Shown: positions 51,601 through 63,829, numbered from the stretch's first letter. The stretch: DNA of 64,000 nt from Heterodera schachtii (GCA_023374025.1 SIJG01000082.1:211464-275463); one strand, 5' to 3'. The notes: generated by a model not told the origin, from the letters alone. Translations and numbers: made by a program.

Positions 51601-54600
51601 GATTAAAATCAAGTTCACAATATTTCATGGAAAAGTGTCTGTAATTTCTGGATGAATTCATAAAACAGAAAAGTTTCGTTCAAAAATATTCGCTGAAAAT
51701 CTAGCCAAAGCTGAAACTATTAAGGATTTTCTACAAAACATAGGTCTTTTGTGTCCTTATTTTAATTTAACATGTATTTATCTTGTCATTTAAAACCCTT
51801 ACTCGTATAGGATATAGGCTTAATCTGAAGGCTTTTCCTACTAGGAACCTCAGAGGTTGTATAAAGCACAGTACCAAATTATTTTATATTATTGCAGACT
51901 CGGTAATTAATAATTTAATTATTATTTATTTTGCTTAAGGCAAAGAGATGTTTTTATTTGTATGAATATCGGTTACTTACAGTAGGGATTAAAATCAAGT
52001 TCACAATATTTCATGGAAAAGTGTCTGTAATTTCTGGATGAATTCATAAAACAGAAAAGTTTCGTTCAAAAATATTCGCTGAAAATCTAGCCAAAGCTGA
52101 AACTATTAGGGATTTTCTAGAAAACATGGGTCCCTTATGTAAATATTTAAATTTAATATGTATTTATCTTGTCATTTAAAACCCTTACTCGTATAGATTA
52201 TGGGCTTAATTTGAAGTCTCTTCGTCATAGGAACCTCAAAGCTTGTACAACGCACAGTAACAAATTATTTTATATTATTGCAAAACTTGGCAATTAATAA
52301 TTTAATTATTATTTATTTTGCTAAAGGCAAAAAGAGGTTTTTATTTGTATGAATATCTGTTACTTACAGTAGGTATTCTAATCAAGTTCACAACATTTCT
52401 TGGAAAAGTGTCGGTAATTTCTGGATGAATTCACTAAAACAGAAAAGATTCGTTCAAAAATATTCGCTGAAAATCTAGCCGAAGCTGAAACTATTAGGGA
52501 TTTTCTAGAAAACATGGGTCCCTTATGTAAATATTTAAATTTAATATGTATTTATCTTGTCATTTAAAACCCGTACTCGTATAGATTATGGGCTTAATCT
52601 GAAGTCTCTTCGTCATAGGAACCTCAAAGCTTGTACAAGGCACAGTAACAAATTATTTTATATTATTGCAAAACTTGGCAATTAATAATTTAATTATTAT
52701 TTATTTTGCTAAAGGCAAAAAGAGGTTTTTATTTGTATGAATATCTGTTACTTACAGTAGGTATTCTAATCAAGTTCACAACATTTCTTGGAAAAGTGTC
52801 GGTAATTTCTGGATGAATTCACTAAAACAGAAAAGATTCGTTCAAAAATATTCGCTGAAAATCTAGTCGAAGCTGAAACTATTAGGGATTTTCTAGAAAA
52901 CATGGGTCCCTTATGTAAATATTTAAATTTAATATGTATTTATCTTGTCATTTAAAACCCTTTCTCGTATAGATTATGGGCTTAATCTGAAGTCTCTTCG
53001 TCATAGGAACCTCAAAGCTTGTACAAGGCACAGTAACAAATTATTTTATATTATTGCAAAACTTGGCAATTAATAATTTAATTATTATTTATTTTGCTAA
53101 AGGCAAAAAGAGGTTTTTATTTGTATGAATATCTGTTACTTACAGTAGGTATTCTAATCAAGTTCACAACATTTCTTGGAAAAGTGTCGGTAATTTCTGG
53201 ATGAATTCACTAAAACAGAAAAGATTCGTTCAAAAATATTCGCTGAAAATCTAGCCGAAGCTGAAACTATTAGGGATTTTCTAGAAAACATGGGTCCCTT
53301 ATGTAAATATTTAAATTTAATATGTATTTATCTTGTCATTTAAAACCCGTACTCGTATAGATTATGGGCTTAATTTGAAGTCTCTTCGTCATAGGAACCT
53401 CAAAGCTTGTACAACGCACAGTAACAAATTATTTTATATTATTGCAAAACTTGGCAATTAATAATTTAATTATTATTTATTTTGCTAAAGGCAAAAAGAG
53501 GTTTTTATTTGTATGAATATCTGTTACTTACAGTAGGTATTCTAATCAAGTTCACAACATTTCTTGGAAAAGTGTCGTAATTTCTGGATGAATTCACTAA
53601 AACAGAAAAGATTCGTTCAAAAATATTCGCTGAAAATCTAGCCGAAGCTGAACTATTAGGGATTTTCTAGAAAACATGGGTCCCTTATGTAAATATTTAA
53701 ATTTAATATGTATTTATCTTGTCATTTAAAACCCGTACTCGTATAGATTATTGCTTAATCTGAAGTCTCTTCGTCATAGGAACCTCAAAGCTTGTACAAC
53801 GCACAGTAACAAATTATTTTATATTATTGCAAACTTGGCAATTAATATCTAAAAAATAAAAATAATCATATAAATCAAGGAGGTCTTTCGTAAAATAATG
53901 GTATATGGTATCTGATTGTAAATTGGTCACTAATTTTCTTAAACAATGTTTTTATATCATTAAAAAACATAAATTAAGTTAATAAAATGTGGCGAGAAAA
54001 TAATTATGCTATTTTTTTAATTTTCAAAAATTTTGCAATTTTCGGAGTTACTACGAGTTTCTACGAGAAAAAATAGGCTCATTATTTTCATAAAAAATTC
54101 TAAATAAAAAATAAATTTATTCAACGATAAGTTTTCTTCCATATTTTCTTCTTCTTTTAGATAGATTTTCAACAAAAAAAAAATTATTATGGTTTTTCAT
54201 AAAATTGGTGCATACTAATTTGTAATTTTTATCCATCTTTTGGCGTTATGTCCATTTTTCGTATTATTATCTGACCCATATTTTAGTTGTTGCCCATAAT
54301 TTAGTCCATATTTTGGTGTTTTTGTTAAATTTATTTTGCTAAAGGCAAAAAGAGGTTTTTATTTGTATGAATATCTGTTACTTACAGTAGGTATTCTAAT
54401 CAAGTTCACAACATTTCTTGGAAAAGTGTCGGTAATTTCTGGATGAATTCACTAAAACAGAAAAGATTCGTTCAAAAATATTCGCTGAAAATCTAGCCGA
54501 AGCTGAAACTATTAGGGATTTTCTAGAAAACATGGGTCCCTTATGTAAATATTTAAATTTAATATGTATTTATCTTGTCATTTAAAACCCTTACTCGTAT

Positions 54601-54737
54601 CGATTATGGGCTTAATTTGATCTCTTCGTCATAGGAACCTCAAAGCTTGTACAACGCACAGTAACAAATTATTTTATATTATTGCAAAACTTGGCAATTA
54701 ATAATTTAATTATTATTTATTTTGCTAAAGGCAAAGA

Positions 54738-54923
54738 GCAATTAAAAAATGGAAGAAACAATTTGCAATTAGCAATAAAAGAATAACGGAAGAAGATAAA
54801 ATGGAAAAAATGAAAATTTATTGGAAAATAAAAAGACAAAATCCAAAAATGAGTGACACGAAAATTGGAAAAACCTTGAAAATTGATAGAAGTAATATTT
54901 CAAGATGGAAGAAAACAATTTGA
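54738..54923 (+). pseudogene. HTH tail in unit 1
   Basis: 62 codons, AIKKWKKQFAISNKRITEED, KIYWKIKRQNPKMSDTKIGK and ISRWKKTI-TGA: the end of HTH2 and all of HTH3. It is fused directly to the satellite end (GCTAAAGGCAAAGA). Confidence 0.85.
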
Positions 54924-56025
54924 TAAATTAGCCTAAAAAATTATCCGAAAAACTGTGACCAATTGTGTTGACTTTAAAATCTCTCCCAATTTCATGTCCC
55001 CTTTTACAATGGTTATTTGACAAATTTGTAAATTGTACCTTTTTTTGCCTTGTGACCAAAATTTATCTTATTTATAAAAGGCTATTAATTATAGAAAATC
55101 TTAAAAAAAATAAATTTTAAATTTACATTAAATTAATCTAAAAAAGAAAAAAAATCATATAAATCAAGTAGTTCTTTCGTAAAATAATGGTATATGGTAT
55201 CTGATTGTAAATTGGTCACTAATTTTCTTAAACAATGTTTTATATCATTAAAAAACATAAATTAAGTTAATAAAATGTGGCGAGAAAATAATTATGCTAT
55301 TTTTTTAATTTTCAAAAATTTTGCAATTTTCGGAGTTACTACGAGTTTCTACGAGAAAAAATAGGCTCATTATTTTCATAAAAAATTCTAAATAAAAAAT
55401 AAATTTATTCAACGATAAGTTTTCTTCCATATTTTCTTCTTCTTTTAGATAGATTTTCAACAAAAAAAAATTATTATGGTTTTTCATAAAATTGGTGCAT
55501 ACTAATTTGTAATTTTTATCCATCTTTTGGCGTTATGTCCATTTTTCGTATTATTATCTGACCCATATTTTTAGTTGTTGCCCATAATTTAGTCCATATT
55601 TTGGTGTTTTTGTTAAATTTATTTTGCTAAAGGCAAAAAGAGGTTTTTATTTGTATGAATATCTGTTACTTACAGTAGGTATTCTAATCAAGTTCACAAC
55701 ATTTCTTGGAAAAGTGTCGGTAATTTCTGGATGAATTCACTAAAACAGAAAAGATTCGTTCAAAAATATTCGCTGAAAATCTAGCCGAAGCTGAAACTAT
55801 TAGGGATTTTCTAGAAAACATGGGTCCCTTATGTAAATATTTAAATTTAATATGTATTTATCTTGTCATTTAAAACCCGTACTCGTATCGATTATGGGCT
55901 TAATTTGATCTCTTCGTCATAGGAACCTCAAAGCTTGTACAACGCACAGTAACAAATTATTTTATATTATTGCAAAACTTGGCAATTAATAATTTAATTA
56001 TTATTTATTTTGATAAAGGCAAAGA

Positions 56026-56211
56026 GCAATTAAAAAATGGAAGAAACAATTTGCAATTAGCAATAAAAGAATAACGGAAGAAGATAAAATGGAAAAAATG
56101 AAAATTTATTGGAAAATAAAAAGACAAAATCCAAAAATGAGTGACACGAAAATTGGAAAAACCTTGAAAATTGATAGAAGTAATATTTCAAGATGGAAGA
56201 AAACAATTTGA
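56026..56211 (+). pseudogene. HTH tail in unit 2
   Basis: Same sequence as the unit 1 tail. The junction reads GATAAAGGCAAAGA, a one-base difference shared with units 3 and 4. Confidence 0.85.
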
Positions 56212-57312
56212 TAAATTAGCCTAAAAAATTATCCGAAAAACTGTGACCAATTGTGTTGACTTTAAAATCTCTCCCAATTTCATGTCCCCTTTTACAATGG
56301 TTATTTGACAAATTTGTAAATGTACCTTTTTTTGCCTTGTGACCAAAATTTATCTTATTTATAAAAGGCTATTAATTATAGAAAATCTAAAAAAAATAAA
56401 TTTTAAATTTACATTAAATTAATCTAAAAAATAAAAATAATCATATAAATCAAGGAGTTCTTTCGTAAAATAATGGTATATGGTATCTGATTGTAAATTG
56501 GTCACTAATTTTCTTAAACAATGTTTTTATATCATTAAAAAACATAAATTAAGTTAATAAAATGTGGCGAGAAAATAATTATGCTATTTTTTTAATTTTC
56601 AAAAATTTTGCAATTTTCGGAGTTACTACGAGTTTCTACGAGAAAAAATAGGCTCATTATTTTCATAAAAAATTCTAAATAAAAAATAAATTTATTCAAC
56701 GATAAGTTTTCTTCCATATTTTCTTCTTCTTTTAGATAGATTTTCAACAAAAAAAAATTATTATGGTTTTTCATAAAATTGGTGCATACTAATTTGTAAT
56801 TTTTATCCATCTTTTGGCGTTATGTCCATTTTTCGTATTATTATCTGACCCATATTTTTAGTTGTTGCCCATAATTTAGTCCATATTTTGGTGTTTTTGT
56901 TAAATTTATTTTGCTAAAGGCAAAAAGAGGTTTTTATTTGTATGAATATCTGTTACTTACAGTAGGTATTCTAATCAAGTTCACAACATTTCTTGGAAAA
57001 GTGTCGGTAATTTCTGGATGAATTCACTAAAACAGAAAAGATTCGTTCAAAAATATTCGCTGAAAATCTAGCCGAAGCTGAAACTATTAGGGATTTTCTA
57101 GAAAACATGGGTCCCTTATGTAAATATTTAAATTTAATATGTATTTATCTTGTCATTTAAAACCCGTACTCGTATCGATTATGGGCTTAATTTGATCTCT
57201 TCGTCATAGGAACCTCAAAGCTTGTACAACGCACAGTAACAAATTATTTTATATTATTGCAAAACTTGGCAATTAATAATTTAATTATTATTTATTTTGA
57301 TAAAGGCAAAGA

Positions 57313-57498
57313 GCAATTAAAAAATGGAAGAAACAATTTGCAATTAGCAATAAAAGAATAACGGAAGAAGATAAAATGGAAAAAATGAAAATTTATTGGA
57401 AAATAAAAAGACAAAATCCAAAAATGAGTGACACGAAAATTGGAAAAACCTTGAAAATTGATAGAAGTAATATTTCAAGATGGAAGAAAACAATTTGA
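57313..57498 (+). pseudogene. HTH tail in unit 3
   Basis: Same as unit 2, identical junction. Confidence 0.85.
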
Positions 57499-58601
57499 TA
57501 AATTAGCCTAAAAAATTATCCGAAAAACTGTGACCAATTGTGTTGACTTTAAAATCTCTCCCAATTTCATGTCCCCTTTTACAATGGTTATTTGACAAAT
57601 TTGTAAATTGTACCTTTTTTTGCCTTGTGACCAAAATTTATCTTATTTATAAAAGGCTATTAATTATAGAAAATCTTAAAAAAAATAAATTTTAAATTTA
57701 CATTAAATTAATCTAAAAAATAAAAATAATCATATAAATCAAGGAGGTCTTTCGTAAAATAATGGTATATGGTATCTGATTGTAAATTGGTCACTAATTT
57801 TCTTAAACAATGTTTTTATATCATTAAAAAACATAAATTAAGTTAATAAAATGTGGCGAGAAAATAATTATGCTATTTTTTTAATTTTCAAAAATTTTGC
57901 AATTTTCGGAGTTACTACGAGTTTCTACGAGAAAAAATAGGCTCATTATTTTCATAAAAAATTCTAAATAAAAAATAAATTTATTCAACGATAAGTTTTC
58001 TTCCATATTTTCTTCTTCTTTTAGATAGATTTTCAACAAAAAAAAATTATTATGGTTTTTCATAAAATTGGTGCATACTAATTTGTAATTTTTATCCATC
58101 TTTTGGCGTTATGTCCATTTTTCGTATTATTATCTGACCCATATTTTTAGTTGTTGCCCATAATTTAGTCCATATTTTGGTGTTTTTGTTAAATTTATTT
58201 TGCTAAAGGCAAAAAGAGGTTTTTATTTGTATGAATATCTGTTACTTACAGTAGGTATTCTAATCAAGTTCACAACATTTCTTGGAAAAGTGTCGGTAAT
58301 TTCTGGATGAATTCACTAAAACAGAAAAGATTCGTTCAAAAATATTCGCTGAAAATCTAGCCGAAGCTGAAACTATTAGGGATTTTCTAGAAAACATGGG
58401 TCCCTTATGTAAATATTTAAATTTAATATGTATTTATCTTGTCATTTAAAACCCGTACTCGTATCGATTATGGGCTTAATTTGATCTCTTCGTCATAGGA
58501 ACCTCAAAGCTTGTACAACGCACAGTAACAAATTATTTTATATTATTGCAAAACTTGGCAATTAATAATTTAATTATTATTTATTTTGATAAAGGCAAAG
58601 A

Positions 58602-59016
58602 GCAATTAAAAAATGGAAGAAACAATTTGCAATTAGCAATAAAAGAATAACGGAAGAAGATAAAATGGAAAAAATGAAAATTTATTGGAAAATAAAAAGA
58701 CAAAATCCAAATGAAGATAAAGTCTCAATTGTTCGAAAATTCATTGAAATGGCAAATGAATATAAGCAAAAAAGAAAATATTTCGAAAAAAGAATGGAAC
58801 AAAAATTATGCCGAAATTGGAGTAAGTCAAACAACAATTGAGAGATGGAAAAAGCAATTTGGCATTTGCTGTAAAATAACAGAGGAAGATAAAATGGAAA
58901 AAATGAAAGTTTATTGGAAAATAAAAAGTGAAAATCTAATTGAAAAAATTAAAATTTATTGGGAAATAAAATGTGAAAATCCAAAAAAGAGTGATATGAA
59001 ATTGCCAAAATTTTGA
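58602..59016 (+). pseudogene. HTH tail in unit 4 fused to a further HTH fragment
   Basis: The unit 4 tail runs to about 58710, then jumps to the linker of another copy (NEDKVSIVRKFIEMANEYKQ), HTH2 (KKEWNKNYAEIGVSQTTIER) and a doubled HTH3 entry: KVYWKIKSENLIEKIKIYWE repeats the K.YW.IK.EN motif. ORF open 58711-59016. The join ended the array. Confidence 0.8.
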
Positions 59017-59029
59017 AAATTCAAAAAGA

Positions 59030-59933
59030 TTGAAAAAACGAAATTATTTGGGTAATTTCAATATTTATTTAAAAAAAAAAGCAATAAAATTATGCAAAAT
59101 TTGAGAAACTCGTAATAACTTCGGAAATCCCAAAATTGTTGAAAATTTATAAAAAAAAATAGCATTAAATAGAAGAAAAAAAATAGGCTCAATATTTAAT
59201 AAAAAAAATTCTAAATAAAAAAAAGGTCTAAATTCTTTTTTTTTTTTTTTGGTTGTTTTGGTGCTTTTTTATTTGATGGTTTATATACCTTTTTTGCGTT
59301 TTTTAGTCCATATAATTTACAACTCTAATGATAATATGTAATTTTTTATCCATATTTTGGTGTTATGTTCTAATTTTGTATTTTCTGTCTATATAAATCC
59401 GCTTTTTCCCATTTTTATTTTTGAAAAATTTTTAATTTTGTTTGCCTAAATATAACCAAACTGTACAAGATAAAGCCAAACTGTATAATTAAAATGAATT
59501 AGATGTCTAATTGAAATTGGATTTTCAATCTTTTTCCTCACCCGCGAAGTTGGCAATTTTTTTTTTAATTTTGTTATTATATAATTCAAATTATTATGAA
59601 AATACTATTCAAAAATAATCATTTTTATTTGTATGAAAAAAAAATTTTTTCTCTATTTTTTTATCAATTTAATAAGTATTATTACATTAAAATGATTTTG
59701 CACGATTTTTGCATAACCATGGAAATATCCGATTTTTATTAAAAATTATCTTTTATTACTTGGCGATTTAACATTGGCAAAATAAATATTAAGTAATTGT
59801 AAGTAAGAATATTATTAAATAAATTAATATCTTTTAATTGAAATTGCAAAGAAAGTAGGGAATAAAAAAAAATATTTTTTTTAATCAGTAGGATAAAATG
59901 TTTATTTAATATTAGATAATAAATTAATTTTTA
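59030..59933 (+). promoter_or_regulatory. class A upstream region, distal to proximal
   Basis: Distal words (GAAACTCGTAATAACTTCGG, CATATTTTGGTGTTATGTTC, CTCACCCGCGAAGTTGGCAA), GCACGATTTTTGCATAACC, TTGGCAAAATAAATATTAAG, GAAAGTAGGGAATAAAA and AATCAGTAGGATAAAATG. The last ~100 bp before a normal ATG are missing. Confidence 0.5.
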
Positions 59934-60431
59934 ATTTGATGAAATATTTGGAGAAAAATGGGAAGAAAAAGAAGAAGAAAGACAAAATTGGGGCTTAATC
60001 AAAAGAAATGCTATAAATCAAAAACTGATGACGAAAAATTAGAAATTGTTCAAAAATTCATTGAAATGACAAATAAATATAAGCAAAAAAGAACATATTA
60101 TTTAAAAGAATGGCACCAAAATTATGCCGAAATTTGTAAGAAAATTGGAGTTGGCCATGGATCAATTAGGAGATGGAAGACACAATTTGGTCTTAGCAAG
60201 AAAAAGATAACGGAGAAAGAAAAAATGGAAAAAATTAAAATTTATTGGAAAATTAAAAATGAAAATCTAATTGAAAAAATTAAAATTTATTAGGAAATAA
60301 AATGTGAAAATCCAAAAATGAGTGACACGGAAATTGCCAAAATTTTGAAAATTCACCAACAGAGAATTTCAGATTGGAAGAAGCAATTTGGAAAAGAAAT
60401 GTTTATGAGAACAGCAGAAGAAGAAGAAAGT
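59934..60431 (+). pseudogene. HTH-family copy lacking leader and HTH1
   Basis: The upstream region joins directly to FDEIFGEKWEEKEEE. After RQN the sequence skips HTH1 and continues (frame +1) as LGLNQKKCYKSKTDDEKLEI, HTH2 (QNYAEICKKIGVGHGSIRRW) and the doubled KIYWKIKNENLIEKIKIY motif, then stop. HTH3 (ENPKMSDTEIAKILKIHQQR, ISDWKKQFG) and tail MFMRTAEEEE follow after the stop. It shares the doubled motif with 58711-59016. Confidence 0.85.
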
Positions 60432-61704
60432 GATTTGTTTATGCTTTTTCAAAATATTTTTTTGCAGCTTTTTTCTTATTAATTATGCTAAATTATTAAT
60501 TTCCTTATATTATTAATTTTTGGCATTCGCATATTTTTCCGAAGACTATTTAGTATGAAAGTTGAATTTGTGCCTGAAAATGAAATCTGATTGTAAATTA
60601 GTTACAAATTTTCTTAAATAATGTTTTTACGTCATTAAAAAACCCAAAGATAATAATTTAAAAAAAGAAAGCATATATAGAATTATAACCGAATATTTAG
60701 AAAGAAGAAAAGCCAAATTATAACTGAGAAAGAAAAGATTGAAAAATGCGAAAATTTATTTGGGAAATAATTTAAACATTTATTTTAAAGAAAGGCAATA
60801 AAATTATGCAAAAATTTGACAAACTCGTAATAACTTCAGAAATCCCAAAATTGTTGAAAATTTATTTAAAAAACAGCATTAAAATAGAAGAAAAAAATAG
60901 GCTCAAAATAAAAAATTCCAAATTAAAAAAATTTAATAAGGTCTAAATTCATTTTTTTGGTTGTTTTGGTGCTTTTTTAGTTCATGTTTTATATCCATAT
61001 TTCGCGTTTTTTAGTCCATATAATTTACAACTCTAATGATAATTTGTAATTTTTTATCCATATTTTGGTGTTTTGTTCTAATTTTGTATTTTCTGTATAT
61101 ATAATCATTTTCCGCCCAAACCGTTAGTTTTTGTTTTTGAAAATTTTTTAATTTTATTTGCCAAAATATAACCAGACAAAGCCAAACTGTAGAATTAAAA
61201 TGAATTGGATGTATAATTGAAATTAGATTTTCAATCTTTTTCCTCACCCGCGAAGTTGGCAATTTTTTTTAATTTTGATATTATATAATTCAAATTATTA
61301 TGCAATTATAATCATATTATTTGTATGAAAAAATAAATTTGTTTTTCTATTATTTATCAATTTAATAAGCAGTAATTACATTAAAATGATTTTGCACGAT
61401 CTTTGCATAATCATGGAAATATCCGATTTTTATTAAAATTTTCTTTTATTACTTGGCGATTTATTATTTGAATATTTTTAAAATAAATATTAAACAATTG
61501 TAAGTAAGAATATTATTTAAATAATTTCTACTTACTCTTGTAATTCAAATTGCAAAGGAAGTAGGGAATAACAAAAATATTTTTGATCAGTAGGATAAAA
61601 ATGTTTATTTAATCGTCAAATTATATTTTTTATTTCATTATAGTTTATTTAAAATTATTTTTAAATAATTAGTGAAAAAATTTATTATTTCTATAAGTAA
61701 GGAC
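60432..61704 (+). promoter_or_regulatory. 3' module, then another class A upstream region
   Basis: 60432-60640 is the A-type downstream region. 60700-60775 holds an ITEKEKIEK scrap. 60790-61680 repeats the 59030-59933 upstream region and is complete down to GGAAGTAGGGAATAAC, GATCAGTAGGATAAAAATG, ATTTAATCGTC and TTAGTGAAAAAATTTATT. It leads into an HTH tail, not a gene start. Confidence 0.5.
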
Positions 61705-61886
61705 AATTTGACCTTGCCTGTAAAATAACGGAGAAAGAAAAAATAGAAAAAATGAAAATTTATTGGAAAATCAAAAGAGAAAATCCAAAAATGAGTGACA
61801 AAGAAATTGCAAAAACTGTGAACACTTCAAAACAGAATATTCATAATTGGAAGAAACAAGTTGTAGAAGAAATGTGTGAGAATTAA
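61705..61886 (+). pseudogene. HTH-family tail fragment
   Basis: CKITEKEKIEKMKIYWKIKR, ENPKMSDKEIAKTVNTSKQN, IHNWKKQVVEEMCEN-TAA: HTH3 plus tail, as in the 21395 copy. It directly follows an upstream module, so leader, head and HTH1-2 were deleted. Confidence 0.8.
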
Positions 61887-62131
61887 AAAGGATGATAAAA
61901 ATTTCGACAATTCCTCAATCTGTGCCCAAAATCGGAGCTCAACCCATAAATGTGTTGATTATTATTATCGTATTCATACACGGCCCAATAAAAGACCGTC
62001 CCCGGTCGAAATACAGAAATAAAATGTGATTATTCTACATTTTTTTTTGTCTTTAGTATTTTTAAATATTTTGAGTAAAGAAAAGGATTAATTTGGGTTA
62101 AAATGTAGCATTGCAATTAAATCCAATCAAA
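61887..62131. other. flank of the unidentified 62132 frame
   Basis: Less AT-rich patch at 61920-62030 with a short hairpin GACCG-TCCC-CGGTC and AATAAAATG words. No gene. Confidence 0.3.
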
Positions 62132-62758
62132 TTAGTTTTGTTGAAATCCGCCTGTCATTCTTGGAAAGTCCATGGCCGTTGATGGTCCTGGTGCCATAGT
62201 CCATGCTGCCGATGTCGATGGGCCTGTGAAGTTCATCCATGATCCGCGTCCGCCTTTTCTTCCACGACCGCGCCGAGCGTCCGCGCCAATTGCCTCTTCC
62301 ACCGCGTGTCTTCCAACTAAGTCATGCTCCTTCCACGGATCATTCGCAAATGGTTCTCCCTCACATTTTGCTTCTTTTTCGTCGCCGCTCGCTTTTTCCG
62401 TCCTTTTCGAGTATTTTTGTACTTCCCGTGAGGCATTTTGTGCCTCATCCGAAATCACGAGTGCCCTCTCGCGAATTTTTAAAAGGCATTGGAGTACATT
62501 TCGGGCCTCCTTCGTCTTCTTTTCATGCTCACGTAACTTTTGGACTCGGGTTCCCTGTTTTCGATAGACGGTGTGTCCAATTATTTTTCCATTTTCCTCC
62601 AACATTATTGGTGCCACTTGCTCCTCCTCTTCCTGCACCTTGATTTGGCCACTGGCCAAGGTTTTTCTGACTTTTTCCAAAGCAGGCTTCTTTCCATCGA
62701 TTGGGGCGATCGCTGCTCTTCGTCGGTCATTTCTTCCATTGGATGTTTTTTCATAATC
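62132..62758 (-). pseudogene. unidentified less AT-rich coding fragment, RG-rich C-terminus
   Basis: Open from 62758 down to TAA at 62132; no ATG at the upstream end (the first internal Met is in QVAPIMLEEN). Contains charged helical stretches (KLREHEKKTKEARNVLQCLL, EAQNASREVQKYSKRTEK), an RRGRGRKGGRG box of the RNA-binding kind, and a Ser/Pro/Met-rich end (GPSTSAAWTMAPGPSTAMDF). The 5' border at about 62750 coincides exactly with the start of a class A module (CATAATCTCACGAAGTTAAT), so it is either a truncated exon or a captured gene piece. Not recognised. Confidence 0.45.
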
Positions 62759-63109
62759 TCACGAAGTTAATCCGATTTTCTTTATTACTTGCCGATTTGA
62801 CATTAGAACATTTAAAAAAATAATATTACGCATTTGTAAATAAAAAATAATTTTTAAATATGTTTATACTCTACTTTTGGCATCAAAATTGCAATGAAAG
62901 TAGGGAAAAACAAATATTTTTTGATTAATAGCATAAAAATGTTTATTTAATCGTGGAATTATTTTATTTTTTCATTTATTTAGAATCTTCTTAAAATTAT
63001 TTATTCTGAGAAAATATATGAATTATATATGTATTGCCATGAATAATATAATAAATTCATTTTTTATTATTTTAAATTTAATTTGTTTTAGAAATATCTC
63101 ATCTTTAAA
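62750..63109 (+). promoter_or_regulatory. class A upstream module
   Basis: Starts in the middle of the module (CATAATCTCACGAAGTTAAT). CTCTACTTTTGGCATC, GAAAGTAGGGAAAAAC, GATTAATAGCATAAAAATG (box degraded), ATTTAATCGTGGAATTATT and TTGTTTTAGAAATATCTCATC lead to the ATG at 63110. Confidence 0.55.
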
Positions 63110-63829
63110 ATGAAATTATGCCTATTATTTTCTTTAAGTGTTTTTTTGATCGTCATAATTAATATTAATTATGTTGAATCAGTGGATCAAAAATTGCAAC
63201 AAAAGTCATTTGATGAAATATTTGGAGAAAAATGTGAAGAAAAAGAAGAAAAACAACGAAATGAGAAGGAAAGAAAGGAAATAATTGGAAAATTCTATAA
63301 AATAAAAGAAAAAATAAAGAAAAAGGAAAGAAATATTCAGATAAAAAATGGAAGAAAATTGATAGTAAAATAACGAAAAAATTGGGGACAAATCGCAATA
63401 TATTTATGAATGGATTAAAAAATTTGGTCTTCAAAAACAAATACAAAAAAGATATAAATCAACAACTGATGAAGAAAAATTTGAAATTGTACAAAATTTA
63501 TTGAAATGGCAAATGAATTTAAGCAAAAAAGAAAATATTCAAAAAAAGAATGGAATCAAAATTATGCCGAAATTTGTAAGAAAATTGGAATAAGCAATGG
63601 AACAATTAACAAATGGAAGAAACAATTTGGATTAAGCAATAAAAGATTAACGGAGGAAGAAAAAATTGAAAAAATTAAAAAATATTGGCAAGTAAAAAAA
63701 GAAAATCCAAAAATGAGTGTTGAAATTATTGCAAAAAAATTGAAAATTCACCAAAAGAGCATTTTCAATTGGAAGAAGCAATTTGGAGAAGAAATGTTTC
63801 AGAGAACAGCAGAAGAAGAAGAAAAGTGA
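63110..63829 (+). pseudogene. secreted triple-HTH family protein (A-type), near-complete with indels
   Basis: Leader MKLCLLFSLSVFLIVIININ, head KLQQKSFDEIFGEKCEEKEE. A missing A at about 63323 shifts the frame, which ends at 63373. HTH1 (GTN..IYEWIKKFGL) and the linker contain one or two more single-base losses (about 63397, 63497). From 63506 to 63829 the frame is open: MANEFKQKRKYSKKEWNQNY, KKIGISNGTINKWKKQFGLS, ENPKMSVEIIAKKLKIHQKS, IFNWKKQFG and EEMFQRTAEEEEK. Only small homopolymer indels separate it from an intact gene. Confidence 0.85.

Larger units (their letters stand above)
47263..53847. repeat. ~388-bp satellite array
   Basis: The marker CATGGGTCCCTTATG (or close variants) recurs at 47265, 47652, 49012, 49399, 49787, 50188, 50576, 50964, 51352, 51739, 52125, 52513, 52901, 53289 and 53675. 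That gives 14 full monomers of 386-401 bp plus a partial one; the 47652-49012 gap includes a 972-bp insertion. Most monomers are nearly identical. Those at about 49400-49800 and 51400-52100 are diverged. One monomer has a 13-bp internal duplication at about 49950-49970. No coding frame. Confidence 0.95.
53848..58710. repeat. ~1288-bp higher-order repeat, four units
   Basis: Units start at 53848, 55137, 56423 and 57712 (spacings 1289, 1286, 1289); the last is cut at about 58710. Each unit holds a copied HTH 3'/distal upstream region, one full satellite monomer (marker at 54531, 55819, 57106, 58395), and an HTH gene tail. All four monomers share a 3-bp deletion (TTTGATCTCTTCG for TTTGAAGTCTCTTCG), so one capture event preceded amplification. 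Minus-strand frames of 72 codons at about 55305, 56592 and 57881 are by-products. Confidence 0.95.

Noticed and set aside
47263..53847. CRISPR-like array of regular repeats
   Set aside because: The whole ~388-bp unit repeats with no unique spacers, so it is satellite DNA in a eukaryotic context.
55305..58099. Three identical 72-codon minus-strand frames
   Set aside because: They recur only because the 1.29-kb unit is tandemly repeated; no motif, and the host sequence is a non-coding HTH flank.
61960..62025. Histone-type 3' stem-loop
   Set aside because: The hairpin GACCG-TCCC-CGGTC lacks the conserved histone stem and loop bases, and no histone gene is near.
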